A stretch of DNA of 64,000 nt from Fibrobacteria bacterium (GCA_025360005.1 JANYDA010000007.1:1-64000), one strand, 5' to 3'. Shown: positions 36,135 through 44,747, counted from the first letter of the stretch. Notes: generated from the letters alone by a model not told the origin. Program-made: numbers and translations.

Positions 36135-37567
36135 ATCCCTATCTGCTGACGCAATTGCCCTTGGTGGGCGGCTTCATCTTTCTGCTGTTCCTCGCCTCCA
36201 TCAATCCCTTCCGCAAGGAAGGCGCGTCCACGCTCATCGCCGTAGTCGCTTTGTGCTCCACGGCCGCGGCCATCTGGTTTTTCCTGCCGGAAGGGGCGCA
36301 ATATTTCGGGGGCGCCATCCGGGTTACCTCGGTGGGCAAGGTCATCGCCTATGTCTGCCTGGGCCTCACCGCCATCGGCATGGTGCTCTCGGAAGAATAC
36401 CTGGATAAGGTGCGCGTCAACGGCATCGATTGGCGCATGGTGGTTTTGGCGCTGGCCTTAGGCATGGTCAACCTGTGCCTGGCCAACGATATCGCCACGC
36501 TGTTCATCGCCTACGAGCTGGTCTCCATCCCATCCTATGTGCTGGCGGGCTTCAGCCATGGGGATCCGCGCTCCAACGAGGCGGGCATGAAATACCTGAT
36601 GCTGGGCATTTTCACCAGCGTACTGTTCCTGCTGGGGCTTTCCTTCATCTACGGCGCCACGGGGGAAATCCATTTGGTGGCCATCCATGACAAGCTGGCG
36701 CGCGCGGTGGAAGCGGGCGCTACGGGCGATTTGACCTTGGCCAAGATAGGCCTGGGCTTCCTGATGGGCGCGGTGCTATTCAAGGTGGCCGTGGCCCCGT
36801 TCCATAATTGGTTGCCGGACGTGTACCAGGGCACCAACCTCGCCTCGCTCGCCATCATCTCCTCGCCCGTGAAAGTGGCCGTGTTCGGCATGCTGGGCAT
36901 GCTGCTGTGGGGCGTGTTTGAACCGCTGGCGGATTTGTGGAAGCCGGTGCTGTTGGTGGCCGCGGCCATCTCCGCGGTACTGGGCAACCTGCAGGCCGTC
37001 TCCCAGACCAATCTCAAGCGGCTGATAGCCTATTCCGCCGTGGTCAACGCCGGGTTCATCCTGCTCGGCATCCTGGTCAACTCCGTCTCCATCGTGGTCT
37101 TCTACCTGGGCTCCTACGGCATCATGACCCTGGGATCCTGGGCCGCGCTCATGTCCATGGGCACCAACCAAGCGGATGTGGATGAGCTTTCCGATCTGGC
37201 CGGCATGGGCAGGACCCATCGTTGGTCGGCGCTGGGGCTCACCGTAATCCTGCTCAGCTATGCGGGCATTCCGCTCACTTCCGGATTCGCGGCCAAGTTC
37301 GGCGTGGTGCTGGAAGCCTTGAAGCCGGACGCGGCTATGCCTCCCATGACCTTGTGGGTGGTGATGCTCTCGGTGTGCGGGGGGCTGGTTTCCTTCTACT
37401 TCTATTTCCAGATCATCCGCGCCCTGTGGTTGCAATCCCCGGCCCCGGAATCGGCGGATCGCCGCCTGGGCGGTTCCGGCCTGCGCTGGAACTACGCCTT
37501 CGTGCTCATCCTGAGCGTGGTGGTCATCCTCTCGTTGGGGATGTTCGTGAGGTTGCCCGGCCTTTAA
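36131..37567 (+). CDS. nuoN: NADH-quinone oxidoreductase subunit N
   Basis: Antiporter-like subunit, last gene of the second block. 478 residues with about 14 membrane segments. Motifs: FIAYELVSIPSYVLAGF (Glu near 127), KVAVAPFHNWLPDVYQG and KRLIAYSAVVNAGF. ATG 36131 overlaps the nuoM stop. No terminator is visible before the convergent gene at 37592. Confidence 0.95.
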   Translation: MNPYLLTQLPLVGGFIFLLFLASINPFRKEGASTLIAVVALCSTAAAIWFFLPEGAQYFGGAIRVTSVGKVIAYVCLGLTAIGMVLSEEYLDKVRVNGIDWRMVVLALALGMVNLCLANDIATLFIAYELVSIPSYVLAGFSHGDPRSNEAGMKYLMLGIFTSVLFLLGLSFIYGATGEIHLVAIHDKLARAVEAGATGDLTLAKIGLGFLMGAVLFKVAVAPFHNWLPDVYQGTNLASLAIISSPVKVAVFGMLGMLLWGVFEPLADLWKPVLLVAAAISAVLGNLQAVSQTNLKRLIAYSAVVNAGFILLGILVNSVSIVVFYLGSYGIMTLGSWAALMSMGTNQADVDELSDLAGMGRTHRWSALGLTVILLSYAGIPLTSGFAAKFGVVLEALKPDAAMPPMTLWVVMLSVCGGLVSFYFYFQIIRALWLQSPAPESADRRLGGSGLRWNYAFVLILSVVVILSLGMFVRLPGL

Positions 37568-37591
37568 TCGGCAATCTCAAAACCCGGATTG

Positions 37592-38041
37592 TCAGCGTTT
37601 CCGAGTACGTGGGGTCGTCCCTGGCGCCTCCTTACCCCCGGTCTTGATTTTCGGTTTCGCGCCCTCCTTCACTTCCTTCATGACTTGGATCTGATCCCGC
37701 AGGCCTTTGAATTCCCGCTCCAGCCTCTCGATTTCCTCATCCGACAAATCCTCCAGATCCAGCAGGCTGTTGCGGGCCGGATCCAGGGCGCGAATCAGCT
37801 CGTCGAGCTTGAGATGCATCACGCGCGCGTCGCGGTTCTGGGTGTTCTGGATCAGGAAAACCATCAGAAAGGTCACGATGGTGGTACCGGTATTGATTAC
37901 CAATTGCCACGTGTCCGAGTAGTGGAATAACGGACCGCTGCAGCCCCAAACAAGAATGGTTAGAATGGCGAGGAGGAATGCGGCCGGCGATCCCACGGCG
38001 GCGGAAACCTTCTGGGCCAATTTGTGGAAGAGGTCTTTCAT
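37592..38041 (-). CDS. Low-affinity iron permease family protein
   Basis: 149 residues. Two membrane segments (about 18-36 and 45-65) and the family stretch FSDTWQLVINTGTTIVTFLMVFLIQNTQNRDA (here with HYSDTW), followed by KLDELIRAL and an acidic coiled coil (EDLSDEEIERLEREF). Bacterial members are small relatives of yeast Fet4; transport of iron has not been shown for most of them. It is convergent with nuoN. ATG 38041 was chosen because the hydrophobic segment sits at the usual distance. Confidence 0.8.
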   Translation of the reverse strand: MKDLFHKLAQKVSAAVGSPAAFLLAILTILVWGCSGPLFHYSDTWQLVINTGTTIVTFLMVFLIQNTQNRDARVMHLKLDELIRALDPARNSLLDLEDLSDEEIERLEREFKGLRDQIQVMKEVKEGAKPKIKTGGKEAPGTTPRTRKR

Positions 38042-38090
38042 GGCGAGCGCTCCTTGATGAAACCGGCCTGCAATCCCCAATTAAAATTTT

Positions 38091-38468
38091 TCAGCGCCCG
38101 CCAGCGGGCCTTTTCCCAACGGAAAGCAAAACCAACCCCATCAATACGAATTGCAAAGGCAACCGCAACCAGAGCAATGCGGGCTGGAACATGGGATAAA
38201 GGGAAGGATGCAGGGCCATGTGGATATTGGCGGGGAAAACAAACAACAGCAGCGCGACCAATCCCCATGCGGCCGCGCGCTTACAAACGGGAGGGATCAA
38301 GCCGAGTCCGAATGCGGATTCCAGGAACCCGCTCAGGTAGACCAGGGGGAGCGGGAAAGGCAGATAGGGCGGCATGATGCGGAGATAGATGTCCGGATGC
38401 AGGAAATGGTTGGCGCCCGCCAACGCGAAGAAGACCGCCAGCAGGTACCGGAGGATGCGTGGGAACAG
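38091..38468 (-). CDS. DoxX-like membrane protein
   Basis: About 125 residues with four membrane segments. Family motifs are GANHFLHPDIYLRIMPPYLP near the N terminus and VYLSGFLESAFGLGL. The good coding sequence reaches back to the stop of the upstream gene in the same frame, and no ATG, GTG or TTG lies at the expected start; the first codon after that stop is CTG (38468). TTG 38423 is the nearest standard start but would cut the first membrane segment. Initiation at CTG or by reinitiation after the upstream stop is likely. Confidence 0.7.
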   Translation of the reverse strand: MFPRILRYLLAVFFALAGANHFLHPDIYLRIMPPYLPFPLPLVYLSGFLESAFGLGLIPPVCKRAAAWGLVALLLFVFPANIHMALHPSLYPMFQPALLWLRLPLQFVLMGLVLLSVGKRPAGGR

Positions 38469-38897
38469 TTAGGCTTTTTCTTTTTCGAACTGGTTTTTAA
38501 GTTCCGCGGATTTGCCGTGGCCGGTGCCCATCTTGATCAATTCGCGGGAGAAGGCTTCGATGGCGGCCGCGTCCAGGTAATCGATGGGAAAGAAGGCTTC
38601 GGCGGTCTGGCCGGCCTCTTCCTGGAGGCCCTTGATGCGGACCCAGCATTCACAGAGGCCGGTGCCGGCCACGGTCTGGAAAGAAAACTCCGCGCGGCCC
38701 ATGCCGGTGCCGATGGAATAGTCCTCTTTCTCGCCCAAGGATCCGGAAAAGCCCTTGATGGCCTTGCCGAAATCCAGCAGCGCCTTGCTGAGGCAACTGA
38801 AACTGGTGGTTGCGGAATAGGAGGGGCTCCGGGCCAATGCCTGCAGGTAGCATTGATCCTTATCCTGGGATACGATGGTTAAGACGACTTTGCCCAT
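38469..38897 (-). CDS. Hypothetical cytoplasmic protein, 142 aa
   Basis: Not recognised. Soluble, no signal peptide. It starts with a beta-like KVVLTIVSQDKD, has a Ser/Thr-rich centre, then GRAEFSFQTVAGTG and a WVRIKGL strand, and a helical, Lys-rich end. ATG 38897 follows the RAYT-like gene stop by 11 bp, and its own stop is directly followed in frame by the DoxX-like gene, so these three genes probably form an operon. Confidence 0.6.
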   Translation of the reverse strand: MGKVVLTIVSQDKDQCYLQALARSPSYSATTSFSCLSKALLDFGKAIKGFSGSLGEKEDYSIGTGMGRAEFSFQTVAGTGLCECWVRIKGLQEEAGQTAEAFFPIDYLDAAAIEAFSRELIKMGTGHGKSAELKNQFEKEKA

Positions 38898-38907
38898 TCG
38901 CCGGTGA

Positions 38908-39456
38908 CTACCGCGCCTGCAGGCCCTTGAGGGCCTTACGCGCTTCCGCCAACTCCGCGGAACCGCCGATCGCCATCTCCGTAAACCCTTTTTTCCACAA
39001 TGCGGACGGGCTTTGCGCGCCGCGCGCCGGAGACGATCCGGCCTTGGTAACCGGCGTGTTACGGGCGGTCCCGGCGTTACTGGCTGCATTGGCGGCTTTA
39101 CCCAACTGGGCCAGCCTCAGGGACGAGAGGACCTTGAAAAGCTTGATGACTTCCTCCAGGGACACTTGATCTTTCTTCTTGGAGGAGAGCAAAAGGATGC
39201 CCTGGAGCCGCCGCGGTCCGATGACCATGGCATCCGGTTCCACGGCGGGACGGATGTCGGCCATCTCCCGCCACGTGGCCGCCAGCGCTTTGCCGCGCGC
39301 ATTGAGGATGGTTTCGCCGCCGCGTAAGGTTCCGAAAGGCTTGGCTTCGTCCTTGGCGGAAAGGGTGACCCAGTACACTTCGCGCCCCAGGGAATCGGCT
39401 TTATTCCTGAGCCCCGATCTCTTCCCCTTGGGTTGGGAAGGGTTGGACGTGTCCAT
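38908..39456 (-). CDS. RAYT-like protein lacking the catalytic residues
   Basis: 182 residues. The layout follows REP-associated tyrosine transposases: VYWVTLSAKD (usual YFVTICT), FGTLRGGETILNARG (usual FGxIxxGxMxLNxxG), W-x-EMADIRPAVEPD, then MVIGPRRLQGILLL where active enzymes have MPNHVHGI, then SLEEVIKLFK and LWKKGFTEMAI where they have W-x-RNYYEHII. Both histidines of the HUH motif and the tyrosine region are replaced. The frame is intact, has a good ribosome-binding site (GGAGGAG), and is in an operon, so it looks like a domesticated, catalytically dead descendant, not a decaying gene. A nucleic-acid-binding role is possible. Confidence 0.65.
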   Translation of the reverse strand: MDTSNPSQPKGKRSGLRNKADSLGREVYWVTLSAKDEAKPFGTLRGGETILNARGKALAATWREMADIRPAVEPDAMVIGPRRLQGILLLSSKKKDQVSLEEVIKLFKVLSSLRLAQLGKAANAASNAGTARNTPVTKAGSSPARGAQSPSALWKKGFTEMAIGGSAELAEARKALKGLQAR

Positions 39457-39589
39457 GGTACTCCTCCACGGGTCGGATTGCCCGGTCCCGTACGTCACCG
39501 ACGGCGCCAAGAGCGCCGTTTCCACAAAATAGCACAATGTGACGGGATTTCCCCGCCGAAAATGGGATGGGTGCTTGCCGCGCCCCCTT

Positions 39590-41182
39590 TCAGATCGCGT
39601 AAGCTTGTACCAGGAAGTTATGCAGCTCATCGGTCACCTCCCGGCGCAGCGCGGAACGTCCGCGGTACAAGGCCTTCATCTCCGTGAAAGAGACCAGGGA
39701 GGGATGGATAAGGGGCCGTATCAAGCCGGTGGCTATGGAAACCGGGCTGCGCAGCAGGGCCAAGGGTACGCGGCCGTTGACGGGACCGGAATGCAGTTCG
39801 CGGCGGGAGGCTATTTTGCTCTGGACCAAGGGCGAGCGGCTGCCTTCCACGATGGCCTCCACCACTCCCGAGGCCCCATAAACCCGGGGGTTGTCCAGCA
39901 TTTTCAGGATGATGGCGTCGCGATGGATGTTGGCCATCACCGTGGTGCGCAGATCGGGCGCGATGCGATCCGGATTGGAACTGCGGAAGGGCCGGGTGAG
40001 GTCGTCGCGGGCGATCCAGGGCGAGTACGGATTCTCACCGAAATTGCCGAGCACGGTGCTGCCGTCCCGTTCGACCTTGGCTTCCGAGAGCAGGACTTCC
40101 ACTGCCGGCCGGCCGGCCGCCACGTCCAGGCGGAAATGCCCGCGATCATAGGATTGCAGCGCCATGCGCGCCCATTCCAATGGGCCCGCCGGGGATCCGC
40201 GCCCTTCCATCAGCCACCGGCACAGGGACGACAAAGCGATGAGGTCGCGGGTGGGGATGCGTTTGGCTTGCTGCAATTCCAAGGTTTCCCTGAGGCCCGC
40301 CAGTGCAGGCGATTTGGCCAGGCATTCCTTGAGATGGGAAAAGAAGGACGGGCCCATGGCCTTTTCCAATCCCATGGGGGCTTCCTGGATGGGGCCGAAT
40401 CCGCCGATGCGTTGGGCCAGCTCCTGCGCCTTCTGCATGCGCTCTTCCAGGAGGTGGAGATGCGGGGACAAGCGCGCCACCGTGTCCGGATCGCCGGAGG
40501 CATGTTCGGTCTCAAGCCAATTCTTGCGTTCGCCCATGGCCATGCATTCGCAACGGATGAGGTAGATGAGCAGCCCCAGGTCTCCGGAAACGGGAATCAG
40601 CCCGACTTGCAGAGTTTTGAAGGCATCGGCGGCAAGGCGGCAGTAGGGATCGAAATCCAGGAACTGCGAAAGCGATAACGCGGCAATCAGTTCCCGGGCC
40701 AGGCCGGACTCCACCGTGTTCAAGGGCGTCCTGCGTTCTACCCGCAAGAGCAGGCGTTTCAGGTGCCGGAATTGCAGGGTATAGGCCGCGGTCTGCGAGT
40801 CGGAAGTTTGCACGTCCAACAGGAGGAAAATGAACCGCTCCATCCACACGCGCGGGAACCGCGCCTGCATCGCTTGGGACAGGACGTCTTCCAAGGGATA
40901 TTGGCCGCATTGCCGCTTAAGGAACTCGGCGAGCCGGATGCAACCGGTGGGATAGTCCCGATGGGAGTCGACTAAAGCGAAGAGGGCGCTGAGCGGATAG
41001 GGCAGGGTGCTTTTAAGAAAAACATCCGACTCCGAACCCGGAGTCCCGGCAGTCGCCCCGCCATTGGTCCAAGAGGCGGGCTCGCGGACCTCCTCGGCGC
41101 CGGTTGAACCGTTGTCTTTGTTACCGGATTCACAGGAGTTCCGGTTACGGGTTTGCAGGTAGTTTAAAAGGACTTCTTCCAT
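39590..41182 (-). CDS. Large hypothetical protein, 530 aa
   Basis: Not recognised. Soluble, no signal peptide. Residues 10-55 are a polar, low-complexity linker. Residues about 65-330 are helical with Leu-rich and acidic stretches. Residues about 400-520 contain repeated motifs of the type ILKMLDNPRVYG and LLRSPVSIATGLI, like HEAT-type helical repeats. ATG 41182 was preferred to the earlier ATG at 41209. It is transcribed from the region with the two DnaA boxes. The gene has 133 bp to the RAYT-like operon downstream. Confidence 0.6.
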   Translation of the reverse strand: MEEVLLNYLQTRNRNSCESGNKDNGSTGAEEVREPASWTNGGATAGTPGSESDVFLKSTLPYPLSALFALVDSHRDYPTGCIRLAEFLKRQCGQYPLEDVLSQAMQARFPRVWMERFIFLLLDVQTSDSQTAAYTLQFRHLKRLLLRVERRTPLNTVESGLARELIAALSLSQFLDFDPYCRLAADAFKTLQVGLIPVSGDLGLLIYLIRCECMAMGERKNWLETEHASGDPDTVARLSPHLHLLEERMQKAQELAQRIGGFGPIQEAPMGLEKAMGPSFFSHLKECLAKSPALAGLRETLELQQAKRIPTRDLIALSSLCRWLMEGRGSPAGPLEWARMALQSYDRGHFRLDVAAGRPAVEVLLSEAKVERDGSTVLGNFGENPYSPWIARDDLTRPFRSSNPDRIAPDLRTTVMANIHRDAIILKMLDNPRVYGASGVVEAIVEGSRSPLVQSKIASRRELHSGPVNGRVPLALLRSPVSIATGLIRPLIHPSLVSFTEMKALYRGRSALRREVTDELHNFLVQAYAI

Positions 41183-41302
41183 GGGGTTATCTATCGGCCA
41201 TCTTACCATTCCTTGCCGACGCGATCACCACAAGAAAATCATTTGCAGAGGCGAAAAATTGGGTCAAAACCTATCAACAGGCTGTTGAAAAGATGTATCA
41301 AC

Positions 41303-41377
41303 TTGTGGATAACCCGGGGATTGCCAGTCTAAATTTGAAAGAATTCGCCCGATAATTCCACGGTCAGCTGTGGATAA
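41303..41377 (-). promoter_or_regulatory. Pair of perfect DnaA boxes
   Basis: TTATCCACA occurs exactly at 41304-41312 and 41369-41377 in the same (minus-strand) orientation, 65 bp apart, in an AT-richer stretch upstream of the gene starting at 41182. Weaker matches (CTATCAACA near 41270, TTATCCATC near 41435) flank them. It could control the downstream gene through DnaA, or be part of an origin, though no origin-linked gene is present. Confidence 0.5.
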
Positions 41378-41506
41378 CTCCCCGTCCTTCCGGTATCTAT
41401 CCCCAAGCGGATGGGGAAAACTTTTAAGGTGAGATGGATAAGTAGAGCGCCCTTTTCAGAGCGCCCGTTTCGGAAGGAGGCAGGATCTTCCGGAAGGAGC
41501 GGGTCT

Positions 41507-42106
41507 CTAACCGGCTGGGAAGCGATTTTCAAAAAACAATTCGGACACGGGCCTGCGTCCGTTGGGCTTCTCGAGGGCGCGCAGGTTTTCCGGCAAGACG
41601 GCCGCATCGCCCGGATAACCGATGGCGCACATCGCTTCCACGGAGTAACCGTCAGGTAACCCCACCGCATCGATGGCGGCGCCGTAATCGAATCCGGCCA
41701 TGCCATGCGCCGTCAGTCCCAGCAGGGAGGCCTGCAAGGCCAGGCTCATCCACGCCGCCCCGGTGTCAAAGGAGTGCGTCTTATTGGGCTTGCCGTTGTA
41801 TTCAAAATCGTTCCTGGACGCCATGACTATCAGCGCGCCCGCGTTGGCGCACCAGGTTTGGTTCCCGGGAGCGAGCAAGGCCATCATGCCGGCCCAGGCC
41901 TCGCCGCCGCGCAGAGCGTATACGAAGCGCCAAGGCTGGCCGTTATTGGAGGAGGGCGCCCAATGCGCGGCCTCGAAAAGGGTGAGCATGGTCTCGCGGG
42001 AAACCTTGGCCCCGGTCATTGCGCGCGGCGACCAGCGGTTGGGAAACAGGGAGTCGACCGGGTATTGGGGCTGGCGATGCGGTGCGGTCTTGAGCTTCTC
42101 GTCCAT
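41507..42106 (-). CDS. Nitroreductase family protein
   Basis: FMN-dependent NAD(P)H oxidoreductase reducing nitro or quinone compounds. 199 residues. FMN-site features: RWSPRAMTG near residue 24, AAHWAPSSNNGQPWRF near 47, and GAAWMSLALQASLLGL in the middle, with an AIGYPGD near the end. It is 61 bp downstream of the pirin gene, on the same strand, with MarR ahead. In the 324 bp downstream I see the two DnaA boxes and no gene. Confidence 0.87.
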   Translation of the reverse strand: MDEKLKTAPHRQPQYPVDSLFPNRWSPRAMTGAKVSRETMLTLFEAAHWAPSSNNGQPWRFVYALRGGEAWAGMMALLAPGNQTWCANAGALIVMASRNDFEYNGKPNKTHSFDTGAAWMSLALQASLLGLTAHGMAGFDYGAAIDAVGLPDGYSVEAMCAIGYPGDAAVLPENLRALEKPNGRRPVSELFFENRFPAG

Positions 42107-42167
42107 GTGCGTCTCCTAAGATTTGTTGCCTGCCGGACAGGCGCGGGTTAGTGAATGGAAATTAAGT

Positions 42168-42923
42168 TCACGCGAGATCGAATACCAGGATTTCGGCGCC
42201 CGACGACGAGCGCAGCGAAAACCGCGTTTCGCCTTCCAGGGACGCGCCGTCCCCGGCGGAAAGGCTTGTCCATTCCCTGGGAGAGCCGTCTTCCGTATCG
42301 GAACCGTGGCCGATTTCCGCCTCTCCCTTGGCTATCTGGATCCAGGCCCCGCGCCCGCTTGCGATCCCGAAGGTGACCGGAGCCGCGGATGGATCGGCGG
42401 CCGCATCCGATTCCAGCAGCACGGAATGGATGATGGCATCCTGCCGCAGCCGTACCGATCCGTCGCGGCCGTCAGGGGAGGCGATTACGTGCGCGCGGTT
42501 GCGCCGCTCTTGGACCGGGAAATGCTTCTGCTCATAGCCGGGTTGGATGCCCCGTTCCGAGGGTACGATCCAGATTTGCAGAAAGTGCACCGGTTCGCTT
42601 TTGCTGGCATTGGCCTCGCTATGCATGATCCCGGATCCGGCGCTCATGCGCTGGGCGTCCCCGGGCTTAATGATGCCTTGCGTGCCGGTGCTGTCCTTAT
42701 GCTCCAAGGCGCCTTCCAGCACATAGGTCAGGATTTCCATGTCCCGGTGCCCATGCCGCCCGAATCCCTGGCCCGCCTGGACGCGATCCTCGTTGAGCAC
42801 GCGCAGGGAACGGAATCCCATGCAGGACGGATCGTGGTATTCCCCGAAAGAAAAGGTATGGTAGGTATTGAGCCAGCCGAAATCGAAATGGCCCCGTTGT
42901 CCCGCTTTGCGTAAGGTGATCAT
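42168..42923 (-). CDS. Pirin family protein
   Basis: Bicupin. 251 residues. The N-terminal cupin has the family metal site: HTFSFGEYHDP, GFGRHGHRDMEI (His-x-His) and the later MHSEAN. The C-terminal cupin ends in FDLA. Some bacterial pirins are quercetin dioxygenases or regulators of redox or nitrosative stress. The ATG overlaps the MarR stop by four bases, so the two are coupled. Confidence 0.88.
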   Translation of the reverse strand: MITLRKAGQRGHFDFGWLNTYHTFSFGEYHDPSCMGFRSLRVLNEDRVQAGQGFGRHGHRDMEILTYVLEGALEHKDSTGTQGIIKPGDAQRMSAGSGIMHSEANASKSEPVHFLQIWIVPSERGIQPGYEQKHFPVQERRNRAHVIASPDGRDGSVRLRQDAIIHSVLLESDAAADPSAAPVTFGIASGRGAWIQIAKGEAEIGHGSDTEDGSPREWTSLSAGDGASLEGETRFSLRSSSGAEILVFDLA

Positions 42924-43426
42924 CCGGTTTTCTCCCGGGCCGTTTCCAACAGCCTGATGAGGGTTTCCTGCTGCCTGGGTTCCAGATGCCCCAACTGCGC
43001 CTTATGCGCCTGCACCACCGGTTCGTCGAGCTTCTTCAAAAGCTCCAGGCCGCCCGGGGCGATGCGCGCCGTCACCACGCGCCTATCTTCCCTCTCTCGC
43101 GCGCGCGCCACCAAGCCGCGCTTTTCCAGGCGATCGAGCAAGCGGGTGATGTCCGGATCGCGGGTCACCATGCGCTCGCTGATTTCGCCGCAGGCCAGGC
43201 CTTCGGCGCCGGCGCCGCGCAGGATGCGCAGCACGTTGTACTGGGTGCCGGACAGCTCCGCCGTCTTCAAAAGCTCTACCATGCGGCGCTGCAGTTGATC
43301 GGCGGTGCGGAGGATATTCAACATCAATTCCTCTTCCCTGCAGGTGAAAGGTTTGCGTTGCTTGATCTCGCTTTGGATATCCCGGGCCATGAGGACAATA
43401 TATTCGTTGTAACGATAATTGTCCAT
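42920..43426 (-). CDS. MarR family transcriptional regulator
   Basis: 168 residues. A winged helix-turn-helix at about 75-130: LSGTQYNVLRILRGA, ISERMVTRDPDITRLLDRLEKRGLV in pieces and the wing AREREDRRVVTARI, all typical. The N-terminal 45 residues and the C-terminal helix form the dimer interface. First gene of a three-gene set with pirin and a nitroreductase, which it probably represses until a phenolic or electrophilic ligand binds. The next gene (43514) points away; the 87 bp between them hold both promoters. Confidence 0.9.
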   Translation of the reverse strand: MDNYRYNEYIVLMARDIQSEIKQRKPFTCREEELMLNILRTADQLQRRMVELLKTAELSGTQYNVLRILRGAGAEGLACGEISERMVTRDPDITRLLDRLEKRGLVARAREREDRRVVTARIAPGGLELLKKLDEPVVQAHKAQLGHLEPRQQETLIRLLETAREKTG

Positions 43427-43513
43427 AGGGATATATCGGGGTGGGTGGACAGGACCGCTGTGGGCGGGAAAAACCTATGCTTTCTGGTCCGCGCCGGACG
43501 GAGAGGCCATGGC

Positions 43514-44638
43514 ATGCAATCAGCAAACGCGAATCAGGCGACCGGGGACCTGGCTAAGGCCAGGGACCTGGTATTGCGGCATGGCTGGATCGCAACCGGC
43601 TATCAGATCCTCAACCCCGGGATCCGCCTTTGGTTCCCGGAGCAGGGCGAAGCCGTAGCCGGCTATGCGGCTTGGGGCCGCGTGCGCGTGGTGGCGGGCG
43701 CGCCCATCTGCGCGCAGGAAGATTTGGCCGGCATGGCGGCTCGCTTCGAGGCGGACTCCGCGGCGCAAGGGATGAGCGTGTGCTACTTTGCGGCGGGTTC
43801 CCGCCTGGAGGATGCCCTGAACGGCAGCCCGGGACATGCCAAAATCCTGCTAGGAGCGCAGCCGGCCTGGAATCCGGCCGCATGGCCGGGTATCCTTTCG
43901 GAACGGCCGTCCCTGCGGGCGCAGCTTTCCCGCGCCCGTAACAAAGGTGTTACGGTAGGGGAATGGGCCCGGGACAAGGCCGCCGCGGACCCCGGGCTCC
44001 GGAATGTCCTGAAGCAATGGTTGTCCCGCCGGCGCATGCCTTCCATGCATTTCCTGGTGGAACCGCAGACGCTAGGGCGCTTGTGGGACCGGCGCATCTT
44101 CGTGGCGGAACTGGAAGGCGCCCCCGTCGCGTTCCTGGTGGCCTCCCCCGTTCCCATGCGCCGGGGCTGGCTGATTGAGCAGATAGTGCGCGCCCGCTCC
44201 GCGCCCAACGGCACCGCCGAGCTCATGGTGGACGCGGCTTTCCGCGTCGCGGATAAGGAGGGCTTACGGTACTTTACCTTGGGCCTTTGCCCTTTGTCCG
44301 GCCTGGCGCAGGACCCTCAGGCCCAGGGGCCCTGGTGGCTGGCCTTGATCTTCCGCTGGCTGCGGTTGCATGGGGGCCGCTTCTATAATTTCCGCGGGTT
44401 GGAGCGCTTCAAGGCCAAATTCATCCCCGCCGAATGGGAACCCATCTACGCCATCTGCAATCGGCCCGCTTTCACGCTGCGCCAACTCTTCGCCATCGCC
44501 GCCGTGTTCGGAGGGATCTCGCCTTTCCTCTTCACGGCGCTCGCGTTGGGCAAGGCCGCCAGGCTGGAAGCGTATTGGTTGTCGCGCTGGTTCGGGGACC
44601 GGGTGTTTCCCGCCCGAAAACGGGGAGGCGCCGCGTAG
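43514..44638 (+). CDS. DUF2156 / MprF C-terminal-like protein
   Basis: 374 residues of the phosphatidylglycerol lysyltransferase C-terminal type (tandem GNAT fold). The first GNAT-like half has GYAAWGRVRVVAGAPICA; the second has VAELEGAPVAFLVASPVP, RARSAPNGTAELMVDAAF and the late NFRGLERFKAKFIPAEWEPIY, conserved in this family. Bacterial members attach amino acids to lipids or small molecules from charged tRNA, or act as acyltransferases. It lacks the flippase half of MprF. A C-terminal hydrophobic segment (about 330-350) may anchor it. Confidence 0.8.
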   Translation: MQSANANQATGDLAKARDLVLRHGWIATGYQILNPGIRLWFPEQGEAVAGYAAWGRVRVVAGAPICAQEDLAGMAARFEADSAAQGMSVCYFAAGSRLEDALNGSPGHAKILLGAQPAWNPAAWPGILSERPSLRAQLSRARNKGVTVGEWARDKAAADPGLRNVLKQWLSRRRMPSMHFLVEPQTLGRLWDRRIFVAELEGAPVAFLVASPVPMRRGWLIEQIVRARSAPNGTAELMVDAAFRVADKEGLRYFTLGLCPLSGLAQDPQAQGPWWLALIFRWLRLHGGRFYNFRGLERFKAKFIPAEWEPIYAICNRPAFTLRQLFAIAAVFGGISPFLFTALALGKAARLEAYWLSRWFGDRVFPARKRGGAA

Positions 44639-44747
44639 CGTCCCGGCGAAGGAGCCGATCCCGTAAATCCTCGCCATGGAATCGAACGGCCGAGTAATTT
44701 ATAATCGATGGCATCCGGGAGGATTGCCCGGAACATCGGAGTTACGC

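Noticed and set aside
41219-41505. Calling this region oriC outright
   Set aside because: Two perfect DnaA boxes are suggestive, but no dnaA, dnaN, gidA or similar gene is nearby and no skew can be computed from 64 kb, so it is given only as a regulatory site.
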